Positions 27,901 through 35,323 of a stretch of 64,000 nt of DNA are shown piece after piece; the stretch's first letter is position 1; the number at the start of each line of letters is the position of its first letter. The notes beneath the pieces were generated by a model. It was given only the letters and a program-made list of their open reading frames with translations, made no database searches and was not told the DNA's origin. The stretch lies in the NCBI GenBank assembly GCA_002353285.1, contig DEJJ01000034.1, forward strand, positions 1 through 64,000, written 5' to 3'. Source of the DNA: Porphyromonadaceae bacterium UBA2751. Its GTDB lineage: Bacteria; Bacteroidota; Bacteroidia; Bacteroidales; Muribaculaceae. The translations under genes were made by a program, and so were the position numbers.

Positions 27901-28884
27901 GACTGCGGCGCCAGTGATGTCGGCCTCGTTACCTGCGGCAAGGAGGATAACAGCGCCATATTGCTCGGCAACCTCGGTGTAGGCGCGGCAAATCGAGCTC
28001 AAGCCGTCGTGTGGGCCCACGTCGCTACCCAGACTGATGCTGATAACGCATGGCTTGCCCAGGACGTTCTTGGCATAGTTGGCGATATATTTGGCCGAGC
28101 TCACGATGGCAGTCTCGGTGAGCGATGAGCCGCAGCCAGCGAGCACGAGGTCGGCCTCGGGAGCCATACCAGCATAGTTGCCCACTTGCGAACCAGCTGC
28201 ACAGCCGGTGGTGTGGGTGCCGTGGCTCTCGCTGCTGTCGTCGCAGGTGAGGTTGGCAATTTGGCTAGAGGTAGTGTACTGGTAGCCCATGAGCTGCACG
28301 CCGTCGATGGTGGCGCGTGTGCCGCCATTGGCGCTGCTGGCGTTAGGCATGTACACGGCCTTCACGCGGCTGGTTCCGTCGGCCTTGAGAAATGCGCGAT
28401 GATTGAACTGGATACCATCGTCGATGATACCGAGCACAACACCCTGGCCAGTGTAGCCCTGTGGCAGGCCATAGTTGGTGCCATTCCAAGCTTTGTCGGC
28501 ATTGACGATGCCCTTGGCTACATCGGTGTGGTGGCGGGCATTGCGGGCGATGCCCACTTGCTTAACGCCCTTGAGGCGAGCAACCGTTTCAATCTTGTTG
28601 ATGGGAACACTGGCAGTAACAAATTCGCTGAACTTGCCAGTAACTTTAGTTCCGGTAGCCTCAATTTCACTGATTGAAGCACCGTCAAGATAGATGAAGC
28701 ACTCGATGTACTCCACCCCGTTCAAAGTTTTGGGCATGGCAAGAACACTCTTGCCATCGGGAGCCTGAGCAACAGCATTGGCGCGCTGCTTCAGGAACAC
28801 TTGAGTTGGGGCGCTTAATTTGCCGTTAGCATTAGCCGCTACCGACAAAGTAATCGCCATCAGAAACAGGAAGAACTTTCTCAT
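24970..28884 (-). CDS. S8 family (subtilisin-like) serine peptidase with C-terminal dockerin
   Basis: 1304 aa, signal peptide about 1-19, N-terminal prodomain about 20-130. The catalytic triad is Asp155 (LGIIDDGIQFNH), His221 (SHGTHTTGCAAG) and Ser541 (GTSMATPVTAG), with the oxyanion Asn319 in LLAAGNEAD. The Asn-Ser spacing is long because a PA- or beta-rich insert (about 355-455) interrupts the domain. The C-terminal chassis equals that of the C10 peptidases: beta-sandwiches 607-705 and 708-807, unnamed module 815-1000, FN3 strands 1005-1042 and 1197-1243 around a jelly-roll-like insert, dockerin 1246-1304. A catalytically unrelated peptidase on the same chassis implies module shuffling and a shared destination. 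It is likely an extracellular or surface endopeptidase. Confidence 0.94.
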   Translation of the reverse strand: MRKFFLFLMAITLSVAANANGKLSAPTQVFLKQRANAVAQAPDGKSVLAMPKTLNGVEYIECFIYLDGASISEIEATGTKVTGKFSEFVTASVPINKIETVARLKGVKQVGIARNARHHTDVAKGIVNADKAWNGTNYGLPQGYTGQGVVLGIIDDGIQFNHRAFLKADGTSRVKAVYMPNASSANGGTRATIDGVQLMGYQYTTSSQIANLTCDDSSESHGTHTTGCAAGSQVGNYAGMAPEADLVLAGCGSSLTETAIVSSAKYIANYAKNVLGKPCVISISLGSDVGPHDGLSSICRAYTEVAEQYGAVILLAAGNEADITGAAVKTLASDDDCMAVINNVSGGWWGSGTGSTDIWNSTSDELQIKVIVNNSESGWMTSGSFGGVTVQGGVDAANNRYNLYVECTASQAKYIIKGKGGNTIHVFTDCYYSTLATSGSVPGYTLTPGTYENSMCDDMTSPKVIGVGAQASRSNDGYGQGDVAYFSSYGTDCAGVDQPFVTAPGHYVISSINGYDSYQSSTWSTSFNGQTYKWGEMSGTSMATPVTAGVVVLYLQADPSLDVDRVKEIIAETATQYPAGSTSPVKARGHGIINALAGIEYILQHQGPTIVAKPSEVNFEGYQGETYTQTLTVKGYNLTQPITIAKSGSNDYTVTPTTISAEDAYNGVEVTVTYTPTTAGETQATLTLSSEGAENATVTLAGVAQPRVPTILTDPQTLSFNAKLNTPMTKVVKVNGLFLTNDITVTLADQNNVFTVSPVTISKDNTGIDTPVEVSVTFNSAEEGTYNGTLTLTSAGAETKTVQLTAKASDKGTAADPYLDIAKYESIDEAGAAVSGMSTIYKYTEHEDDNCAWLTVSNYGALKADATQNWLSCDGNEKTGTENWSATDVFVGSASYFNGTAYYTDWNEDYQTFFVTNCLQVKQYAENRSNTTYPLIMRIYECTVNADGSITAGTTAIQTKQNSTTTKEVLASDELDPEKVYKVTIYNDYSKLYEIAFKTPISGLEAPVATAATLVGPTFFTANWNAIEGATSYTLRVMPKNVDLLTEGFSKFTKAGAQDLSNKLDDYMDNAGWTGTKLYEAEGGIRLGTGSATGALTSPALDLSTSGGKVTVAFKAKTFNNDTNCNFKISCGDNSQTVTVAANEEESFNVVLDCNAAAGEKIKFETTANSKRVIITSIHILEGEHANALKSISLDGVTFTGLTTNSYKVTGLDPATTYIYDVKAIFGDKESKWSNKINVTTLAGGIPGDVDGDGDVTVADVTALYNFILADDASAIVYGDQDGDGEITTGDVTFVYNILLTMKK

Positions 28885-28958
28885 AAGGAAATAATACTGA
28901 TTTGGTTAATAAGAGATTATGTTTTTTAAGATAATTGTTTTTGTTTAAAGAAGGTTGA

Positions 28959-28990
28959 CAAAATTATAAAAATAAATTTAAATGTGCAAG
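28959..28990 (-). promoter_or_regulatory. probable Bacteroidota-type promoter
   Basis: Minus-strand TAATTTTG (28959-28966) with CTTG at 28987-28990, 20 nt further upstream. It is 75 bp before the S8 peptidase start. Confidence 0.5.
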
Positions 28991-29043
28991 AATGTAGAGT
29001 AAATAATAGGTAGTTTGCATAAATATTCTCTTTTTTATAAACA

Positions 29044-29069
29044 CAAAGCCGGCTGTTGGGCCGGCTTTG
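29044..29069 (-). terminator. hairpin terminator
   Basis: 10-bp GC-rich perfect stem (29044-29053 with 29060-29069) with a 6-nt loop. It lies 154 bp downstream of the S8 peptidase stop at 29223, beyond the TCTAGA array. Confidence 0.75.
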
Positions 29070-29110
29070 AATTTTGTAGTGCAGGGGGAGAATTAATGCA
29101 TAATTCACAA

Positions 29111-29162
29111 TCTAGATTTTCTAGACTATCTAGAATTTCTAGAACTTCTAGAAAAAACTAGA
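29111..29162. repeat. 9-bp periodic array of TCTAGA palindromes
   Basis: TCTAGA begins at 29111, 29120, 29129, 29138 and 29147, exactly 9 bp apart, and a sixth degenerate ACTAGA begins at 29157. The 3-bp spacers vary (TTT, CTA, ATT, ACT, AAA). It lies in the transcribed 3' region of the S8 gene, between its stop and the terminator. Confidence 0.9.
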
Positions 29163-29222
29163 AAGCTAACAACATAATGCTTGATGCACAATCACAAATC
29201 TCCCTGCTCTCTCCTGTGTGAG

Positions 29223-32200
29223 TTAGTTGTTACTGAGCAGGATGGCGTAGACAAATGTGATGTCGCCACTGGTGATGCTGCCATCGTTGTCCTGATCGCC
29301 ATTGACGATGGAGCTCATGTCATCGGAGAGCAGGAAGTTGTAAAGAGCAGTAATATCGGCCGCAGTTACCTGGCCATCGCCATCAACGTCGCCAGCTACT
29401 GCTGCTCCACCTGCGAGAGTGGTAACCTCGATCATGTTGGACCAGTTGCTCTGCTGGGTTCCGTAGAGAGCAAGTACGTCGTAGGAGTAGGTGGTGGCAG
29501 GAGTCAAGCCATTCACAACCTTTTGAGTGCCGTTGATGCCCTCAATGATGATGGGCTCGCCAGCGATGCTGGTGTCGGTGAGGTCCACATCGTAGATTTC
29601 TACGCTGGTGATAACCACGCGTTTCTTCTTGACGGTGGTAGCGAAGCGAATCTTCTGTCCTGCCTCTTGAGCGCAGTCGAGAGCCACAATGTAGCTGCCC
29701 TCGTTGCTCGATGGCACAGTGATGGTCTCGCTGCTCTCGCCACAGCTCACCTGGAGTGGGCAATCGACGTCGGTGTCGTAGGCACGAGCCGTGAACTTCA
29801 CGCTCACCTTGCCATTGCTTCCGCTCAGGTCGATGGCTGGCGACTGAAGCAAGCCATTGTAGCTTGTAGAGCCCAGGCGGATGCCGCCCACAGCTTGGTA
29901 GATGTAGCTGCCTGCCCAACCAGCGTTGTCGGTGAAATTGTTAACGCTATTGGCAATATTGGTAGTGCTTTCCTTAGTGCACTTGGCAAAGGTCTCGTTG
30001 AAGATTGCAGTGGCGTTAACGGCGGGCTGAATGCGCAGCGTGTAGCTGGTGGCAAAGAGACATGGCTCCCAGCATGCGGTGAACGAGTTGCTGGTGATGC
30101 CAGTGGCAGCCAGGGCATGAGGAGCAACGATGTTGACCGTGGCTGTGCCAGTGGCTGCAAGGGTCTGGCTCTGGGCACCGGTGCTTGCGACTGTGATGTT
30201 GGCATTGTGTGTGCCAGCAGCGTTGGGCGCATAGGTGACGGTGACCACCACATAGCTGTTCTCATCAAACTCGCTAGCAGCAATGGTGCTTGGTGTAACG
30301 GTGAACATCTCGTTGTCGCTGCTGATGTTGACATCGCCATCGAGGAACATGCCATAAACGCGGAAGGTCTTGGTTGTCTCGCTACCGGCAAATGTGCTCA
30401 TCTCGAGCGATGTGGGGTTAAGCGTGATAGTGGGAGTCTTGGGTTCGGCCACGCCAGTGACACTGATGGCCACGTTCTGTGCGCCGGCGCTGGCCAGGTT
30501 GATGGTGGCCTGGGTGGTGCCTGCCTGGGTTGGAATGTACTTGATGGTGATAGTGGTTCCGGCCAGGATGTCGGCATTGCTGATGGTGGTGGGCTCAACT
30601 CGGTAGATGCTCGATCCCACTACTGTGGCAGTAACGCCTTGGGTGAGGTTGTAGCCCTTGAGGTCGACTGTGGTGGTGATGGTGTCGCCCACGTAGCCGC
30701 TGAGGCTCAGCTCGGTCTTGCTGGCCTCGATGCGTGGAGTGCTGCTCTGCTGCAGGATGTACTGGATGCCTGCCAGGGCATTGATGATGCCATGGCCGCG
30801 CTGCTTGGCAGGGCTTTGGGGATTGGCATAGGCAGTGGCCGAGTGGGCAATCACATCCTTGATGCCGTCGACATTGAGGGTGGGGTCGGCCTGGAGGTAG
30901 AGTGCCACCACGCCAGCAGCGATGGGGGTAGCCATCGAGGTGCCGCTGAAGGAATCCCAATAGTCCTTTTGGCCAAAGAGGGTGGTGTTATACTCGCAGT
31001 AGTTGAGGTAGCTGCTGCTGTAGTTGTAGGTGTCGTACTTGTTGATGGGAGCTATCACGGCATGGCCAGGCGCGGTGATGAAGGGATGGTCGTTGCCGCT
31101 GAAGTCGGTGCCAAAGCTCGAGAAGTAGGCCACGTCGTTGAGGCTATAGGGGCTGTTGGAGTACGAGTTCCTGGGAGTGCTCAAGCGCGAGCACATGGCA
31201 CCCACGCTGATGGTGCGTGCGCCGCAGATGTCGTCGGTCATGGTGCCCTCGGCGGTGCCCTTGGTTAGGGTGTAGCCGCTCACGCTACCAGTGGATGCGA
31301 TGACCGAGTAGTAGCCGCCGTCGGTCCATGCTTCAATCTTGTTGCCGCTCTTGCCGCTGATGGCATAGACGATGCGGTAAGCACTGTTCTTAACTCCGCT
31401 CACTGTGGGGTTGATGTAGAGCTCGCGGCGTCCAAATGAAGTGCTGTTGTAAATCTGAATGTTCACGTTAGAGAAATAGGTGGTGCCCATCTGCGTGGTG
31501 GTGATGGTGCCGCTGCTGATGGGGTCGCTGGTGTAGAGCACAGCGCCGGTGGTCTTGTTCACAACCATTATCTTGACGGTCATGGCATCGGTGGTGCTGT
31601 TCCAGATGTCGATGGCGGCGTTGCTGCCCAAATTGCCCGAGACCGAACCGTAGGCAGTCTTGCCCTCGTGGATGATGGTCATGGCGTCGGTGTCGCTGCT
31701 CAGGGTCTTGGTGGCATAGCCGGTGGCATCGGCCTCGTTGCCGCTGGCAAGCAGAATCACTGCGCCAAACTGGTTGGCTACCTGGTCGAGCACGCGGCAA
31801 ATGGAGCTCTTGCCGTCGTGAGGTCCCATGTTGGAGCCCAAGCTGATGCTGATGACGCAGGGCTTGCCCACGCTCTTGGCATAGTTGGCAATGTACTTGG
31901 CCGAGTTGGTGATTGCTGTCTCGCTCATGTAGGAGCCCAGGCCGCAAAGCACCAGGTCGGCACCAGGTGCCATGCCCGAGTAGCCGCCAATGGTGGATGC
32001 GCCGGCGCAGCCGCTGGTGTGTGTGCCGTGGCTCTCCTGGGTGTCGTCGGTGGTGAGTGATGCGAGCTGTGTGCCAGTGTATTGGCGTCCGCTGAACGAC
32101 ACGCCGTTGACCGACGCTGCCGAGCCGCCGCTGGTGGCATTGGGCAGGTAGGCTGCCTTGACGCGTGAGTTGCCGTCGGCGTCCTTGAAAGCGATGTGGT

Positions 32201-32678
32201 TGAACTCGATGCCTCCGTCAATCACGCCGAGCACCACGTCCTGTCCGTTGTAGGCCTGTGGCAGCCCGTTGGCAAGTCCATTCCATGCGTTCTCGGCCTT
32301 GGTGATGGTCTTGGCTTTGTCGCTGAGGTGGTGCACAGTGCGTGCAATGGCTATTTGCTTAACGCAGCTAAGGTTGGCCACTTGCTCAAGTCGGTTGACG
32401 GGAATCATGGCGCTAACGATGCCGTCGTATTCGCCAGTGATGGTCACGCCCTTGGCTTGAAGCTCGGCTGTGGACATGCTGTTGAGGATTATGAAGCAGT
32501 CGATTGACTCAACGCCATTGAATGACTTGCTCTTGACAAACGCCTGCTTGCCATCGGGAGCTGTTGTGCCACTTGCATGCTGCTGCAAGAAGCTCTTGGT
32601 GGGTGCACTTAACTTGTCGTTGGCTTGCAGTGCTAGCGACAAAGTAATCACCGCCATCAGTAGAAAGAAATTTCTCAT
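29223..32678 (-). CDS. S8 family (subtilisin-like) serine peptidase with C-terminal dockerin
   Basis: 1151 aa, signal peptide about 1-19, prodomain about 20-130. The triad is Asp154 (LGVIDGGIEFNH), His217 (ESHGTHTSGCAG) and Ser581 (FSGTSMATPIAAG), with oxyanion Asn314 in LLASGNEAD. As in its neighbour, an insert lengthens the Asn-Ser interval. Two beta-sandwich repeats (about 649-850) lead straight into the FN3 with jelly-roll-like insert (about 855-1090; opening IFNETFAKC) and the dockerin (about 1094-1151). The unnamed 185-residue module present in the other S8 protein is absent, showing that it is an optional cassette. The gene is paralogous to the one at 24970 and has its own promoter. 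It is a presumed surface or extracellular endopeptidase. Confidence 0.94.
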   Translation of the reverse strand: MRNFFLLMAVITLSLALQANDKLSAPTKSFLQQHASGTTAPDGKQAFVKSKSFNGVESIDCFIILNSMSTAELQAKGVTITGEYDGIVSAMIPVNRLEQVANLSCVKQIAIARTVHHLSDKAKTITKAENAWNGLANGLPQAYNGQDVVLGVIDGGIEFNHIAFKDADGNSRVKAAYLPNATSGGSAASVNGVSFSGRQYTGTQLASLTTDDTQESHGTHTSGCAGASTIGGYSGMAPGADLVLCGLGSYMSETAITNSAKYIANYAKSVGKPCVISISLGSNMGPHDGKSSICRVLDQVANQFGAVILLASGNEADATGYATKTLSSDTDAMTIIHEGKTAYGSVSGNLGSNAAIDIWNSTTDAMTVKIMVVNKTTGAVLYTSDPISSGTITTTQMGTTYFSNVNIQIYNSTSFGRRELYINPTVSGVKNSAYRIVYAISGKSGNKIEAWTDGGYYSVIASTGSVSGYTLTKGTAEGTMTDDICGARTISVGAMCSRLSTPRNSYSNSPYSLNDVAYFSSFGTDFSGNDHPFITAPGHAVIAPINKYDTYNYSSSYLNYCEYNTTLFGQKDYWDSFSGTSMATPIAAGVVALYLQADPTLNVDGIKDVIAHSATAYANPQSPAKQRGHGIINALAGIQYILQQSSTPRIEASKTELSLSGYVGDTITTTVDLKGYNLTQGVTATVVGSSIYRVEPTTISNADILAGTTITIKYIPTQAGTTQATINLASAGAQNVAISVTGVAEPKTPTITLNPTSLEMSTFAGSETTKTFRVYGMFLDGDVNISSDNEMFTVTPSTIAASEFDENSYVVVTVTYAPNAAGTHNANITVASTGAQSQTLAATGTATVNIVAPHALAATGITSNSFTACWEPCLFATSYTLRIQPAVNATAIFNETFAKCTKESTTNIANSVNNFTDNAGWAGSYIYQAVGGIRLGSTSYNGLLQSPAIDLSGSNGKVSVKFTARAYDTDVDCPLQVSCGESSETITVPSSNEGSYIVALDCAQEAGQKIRFATTVKKKRVVITSVEIYDVDLTDTSIAGEPIIIEGINGTQKVVNGLTPATTYSYDVLALYGTQQSNWSNMIEVTTLAGGAAVAGDVDGDGQVTAADITALYNFLLSDDMSSIVNGDQDNDGSITSGDITFVYAILLSNN

Positions 32679-32747
32679 TAAACGAAATGATTTGGTAATA
32701 GTTATTAAAATGTTTTGTTGATTTCCTGTTAATTGCTAAAAAGCTCG

Positions 32748-32779
32748 CAAATTTAATAAAAACCTGTGAATTACGCAAC
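32748..32779 (-). promoter_or_regulatory. Bacteroidota-type promoter
   Basis: Minus-strand TAAATTTG (32748-32755) with GTTG at 32776-32779, 20 nt upstream. It is 70 bp before the S8 start at 32678. Confidence 0.5.
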
Positions 32780-32780
32780 T

Positions 32781-32814
32781 AAATCCCCCACAACATTGCT
32801 GTTGCGGGGGATTT
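32781..32814 (-). terminator. hairpin terminator
   Basis: 14-bp stem with one mismatch (32781-32794 with 32801-32814), 6-nt loop and an A/T-rich flank. It is downstream of the phosphodiester glycosidase gene ending at 32893 and just upstream of the S8 gene promoter. Confidence 0.75.
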
Positions 32815-32892
32815 TTAACTGTTTCGGTAAAAAAGAGGAAGGTGAAAATCGCAATCCTCATTATTGAACAGCACCTATTATATTATGTAGTG

Positions 32893-35304
32893 TTATGTGC
32901 CCAGCAAGATGTTGTAGACCACAGTGACGTCGACCGAGGTGATTGTGTTGTCGCCATTCTGGTCGCCGCTGGCAATTGCGCTGTCGTCGGCATTGAGTAG
33001 CCAGTTGTAGAGCACGGTGATGTCGACCGCCGTAACCTTGCCGTCGCCGTTCACGTCGCCTTGCACAACTTCGCTCATGGGCGCGTTCTTGTAAATCACT
33101 TCAAGGCCAGGAATCAGCATGGTGTATTGCTGATCCTTGGTCGACTTGTCCATAGTCACCTGCACATAGGAAAGCTTAATGGGGTAGTTGCTCACATCGG
33201 TAGCATCAATCCACTGGTCGATGGGCAGGTCAAGGGTCGACTCCACATCGGCGGGTACTGATTGGGGGGTAACGGCCTGATAGCTGATGTTGCCACCACA
33301 TGGTCGCAGGGCAAATTTAACTCCAGTGACAGGTGCCTGACCTGGATTGATGCGCACTCGCAGCGTGTCGGGCAAGCTCCACAGTATTATGTCCTTGCTC
33401 ATCCTGAAGTAATTGGTGCGGCCGCTATTGCCAGTGTAATCCACCTTGACACCATTGTCGAGAGGCTCAACAGTATAGTTCTTGCCACCGCTCATGGCAA
33501 AGCTCCATGTGTCAAGGTCCATGTCGGGGTCAAGAGGATAGACGCGCTTGACAGGCTTCTCGACGATAACCTTCATTGTCACGCTCTTGTCCTCGATAGT
33601 GCCAGTAACCCAAGCCACACCATTCTTAACGCCCTGCAGCACCCCCGTGGCTGGATTGATGGTGACGATGCTCTCGTCGCTGCTGCTCCAGGTGAGAGCG
33701 GCTGGGTCGAGTGGCATCGATGCCTCGCCCATCATGCTCACGAGCTCCACGGCATGAGTGCGATAAGTGTCGGTGAGTATTGAGTCGTTCTTGAGTGTCA
33801 CCGCTTCGGCAGTGCCCACAATGGTGAGAGGCGCACTCACTGTGATGTTGCCCAGTGTGGCAGTGAGCATCGCTGTGCCACTGCCGCTGCCAAAGAATGT
33901 GCTACCACCATCGCGTATCTCGCCCAGCGACTCAGGGCAAGAGAGTTGCACGCCTTGCACATCGGTGTCGACAAGCATGCCATACTGGTTGTAGCCGTAG
34001 AAGTGAGGTGTGTAAATGCCAAACTTGGGCACCGTGAGGCTAAAGTCGACAAATCGCAGCGAGGCAATCTCGTTGTCGTCGGGAGCATTGCTCACGGCAA
34101 AGAAGGCATTGCCATCTTTGCGTTCGAAGCCGTCGCTGGGCTTATTGCGAGTTCCCAGGGCACTGGTGTAGAGTGCCGACGAACCGCCACCATCAACATT
34201 CATGGCATGTGTGCAGCCAGCGTAACGCATGATGTCGGCAAGCACTGTGGTGCGCACACCGTCGCTAATGAGCGATCGCCCATCCACGACAAGGAAATAC
34301 ACCTTGCTACCCCCATCGCTGTAGCCCACTGCCGAGCGTGGATGAAGCTGGCTGGCATCGCCACGCTCGCTCTCGGTGTCGAGCACCACACCGTCTTCAA
34401 GAATCTTGGGATTGCCCGAGATGACCTGCTGCGGGTCGACGCTCAAGTCGCCAAACTTCCATGTTGGGGCGATAGTGATGGTGTCGCCATCTTGCAAGGC
34501 GTTGACAACGGCGGCAGCAGTGCCGCGACCGCGAATCACATATTTTCCCGATGGGATTGTCATGTCGCCTTGAGTGCTGGGAGTGCCTTCAATCACCATC
34601 TTGTAGGGCTGCGCGCTCTCAAAGGTGTAGCCTTGCGCCAGTCGTGCAAGCACCTCGGTGCCATCGTTGGTCTCATCGGTGCTGCCATAGTAGCGGTCGG
34701 TGTAGATAACAATCTTGTTGTTGCACTCGCTTGAATAAGTGTTCACGCCGCCCAGCGTGGCAGTAGCACCCGTGGGCGATGTTAAAGTGCCAGCAAAGAC
34801 GAAGGGGTTGACATACACACCACCTTGCTTGTCAACAATGAAGTTCTTGTAGAGCGCGGCATTGTTGCGTGCACGATAAATCTCACCATCGACCACTGTG
34901 GCACCCACAGGAGTGCCCACAACCGACACACCCCGCCCAGTGGTGCCGCTGGTGAAGAAAAAGTCGGCATTGATTCCCACAAAGAAGCGCTTGCCAGGCT
35001 CGCTCTTGCGCTGTGCCATTTCAGAGACACTCTCGTTACCTGCCACCTTGTCGGTAGCGCACACTCCAGCAAGAGTGAGGTAAGGATTGGTCATGTCCAT
35101 TGTGCAGTAGAACACCCTGAGTTTGCCTGTCTCGTTGTGAAACCACAGTGAGGTTTGAGTGGTGCCAGGCCCCACCTGGTTGTGGAATAGCGTGTCGACC
35201 TGGTATTCCACACCGCGCAGCGTCCATGTGGTGGTGGCGCTGGCGCTCAATGTCGCCGCCGCCATCAGTGCCATCAATGTGGATAAAAGAGTGTTACGTT
35301 TCAT
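32893..35304 (-). CDS. phosphodiester glycosidase (NAGPA/DUF2233-like) protein with Ig-like domain and dockerin
   Basis: 803 aa, signal peptide about 1-22. Residues about 60-400 match the phosphodiester glycosidase family (named for the mammalian uncovering enzyme NAGPA): VGINADFFFTSG (109-120), AVGYSDGGSKVYFLVVDGRS, and the signature MNVDGGGSSALY (368-379). A Big_2-like Ig domain follows (about 487-590; TWSSSDESIVTINPATGVLQ), then a jelly-roll-like region (about 592-745) and a dockerin (about 749-803). Family members are linked to cleavage of sugar-1-phosphodiesters such as GlcNAc-1-phosphodiester, and bacterial substrates may be phosphoglycans or wall polymers. It is 19 bp downstream of the preceding gene, so it is co-transcribed with it. 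Confidence 0.88.
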   Translation of the reverse strand: MKRNTLLSTLMALMAAATLSASATTTWTLRGVEYQVDTLFHNQVGPGTTQTSLWFHNETGKLRVFYCTMDMTNPYLTLAGVCATDKVAGNESVSEMAQRKSEPGKRFFVGINADFFFTSGTTGRGVSVVGTPVGATVVDGEIYRARNNAALYKNFIVDKQGGVYVNPFVFAGTLTSPTGATATLGGVNTYSSECNNKIVIYTDRYYGSTDETNDGTEVLARLAQGYTFESAQPYKMVIEGTPSTQGDMTIPSGKYVIRGRGTAAAVVNALQDGDTITIAPTWKFGDLSVDPQQVISGNPKILEDGVVLDTESERGDASQLHPRSAVGYSDGGSKVYFLVVDGRSLISDGVRTTVLADIMRYAGCTHAMNVDGGGSSALYTSALGTRNKPSDGFERKDGNAFFAVSNAPDDNEIASLRFVDFSLTVPKFGIYTPHFYGYNQYGMLVDTDVQGVQLSCPESLGEIRDGGSTFFGSGSGTAMLTATLGNITVSAPLTIVGTAEAVTLKNDSILTDTYRTHAVELVSMMGEASMPLDPAALTWSSSDESIVTINPATGVLQGVKNGVAWVTGTIEDKSVTMKVIVEKPVKRVYPLDPDMDLDTWSFAMSGGKNYTVEPLDNGVKVDYTGNSGRTNYFRMSKDIILWSLPDTLRVRINPGQAPVTGVKFALRPCGGNISYQAVTPQSVPADVESTLDLPIDQWIDATDVSNYPIKLSYVQVTMDKSTKDQQYTMLIPGLEVIYKNAPMSEVVQGDVNGDGKVTAVDITVLYNWLLNADDSAIASGDQNGDNTITSVDVTVVYNILLGT

Positions 35305-35323
35305 GGTCAGGAAGAATGAATAA

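Larger units (their letters stand above)
28885..29222. other. 338-bp gene-less stretch
   Basis: It lies between two minus-strand S8 peptidase genes. It holds a probable promoter for the gene starting at 28884, a hairpin terminator at 29044-29069 and the TCTAGA array at 29111-29162. I see no coding region or structured RNA beyond these. Confidence 0.7.

Noticed and set aside
29111..29162. CRISPR or transposon end
   Set aside because: Period of 9 bp with 3-bp spacers is far too short, and there are no transposase genes or target-site duplications.
29181..31268. 695-codon open frame on the plus strand opposite the S8 peptidase
   Set aside because: It runs antisense to a gene with full catalytic motifs. 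Its translation is Ala/Val/Gly/His-rich without domains and results from codon bias of the real gene.
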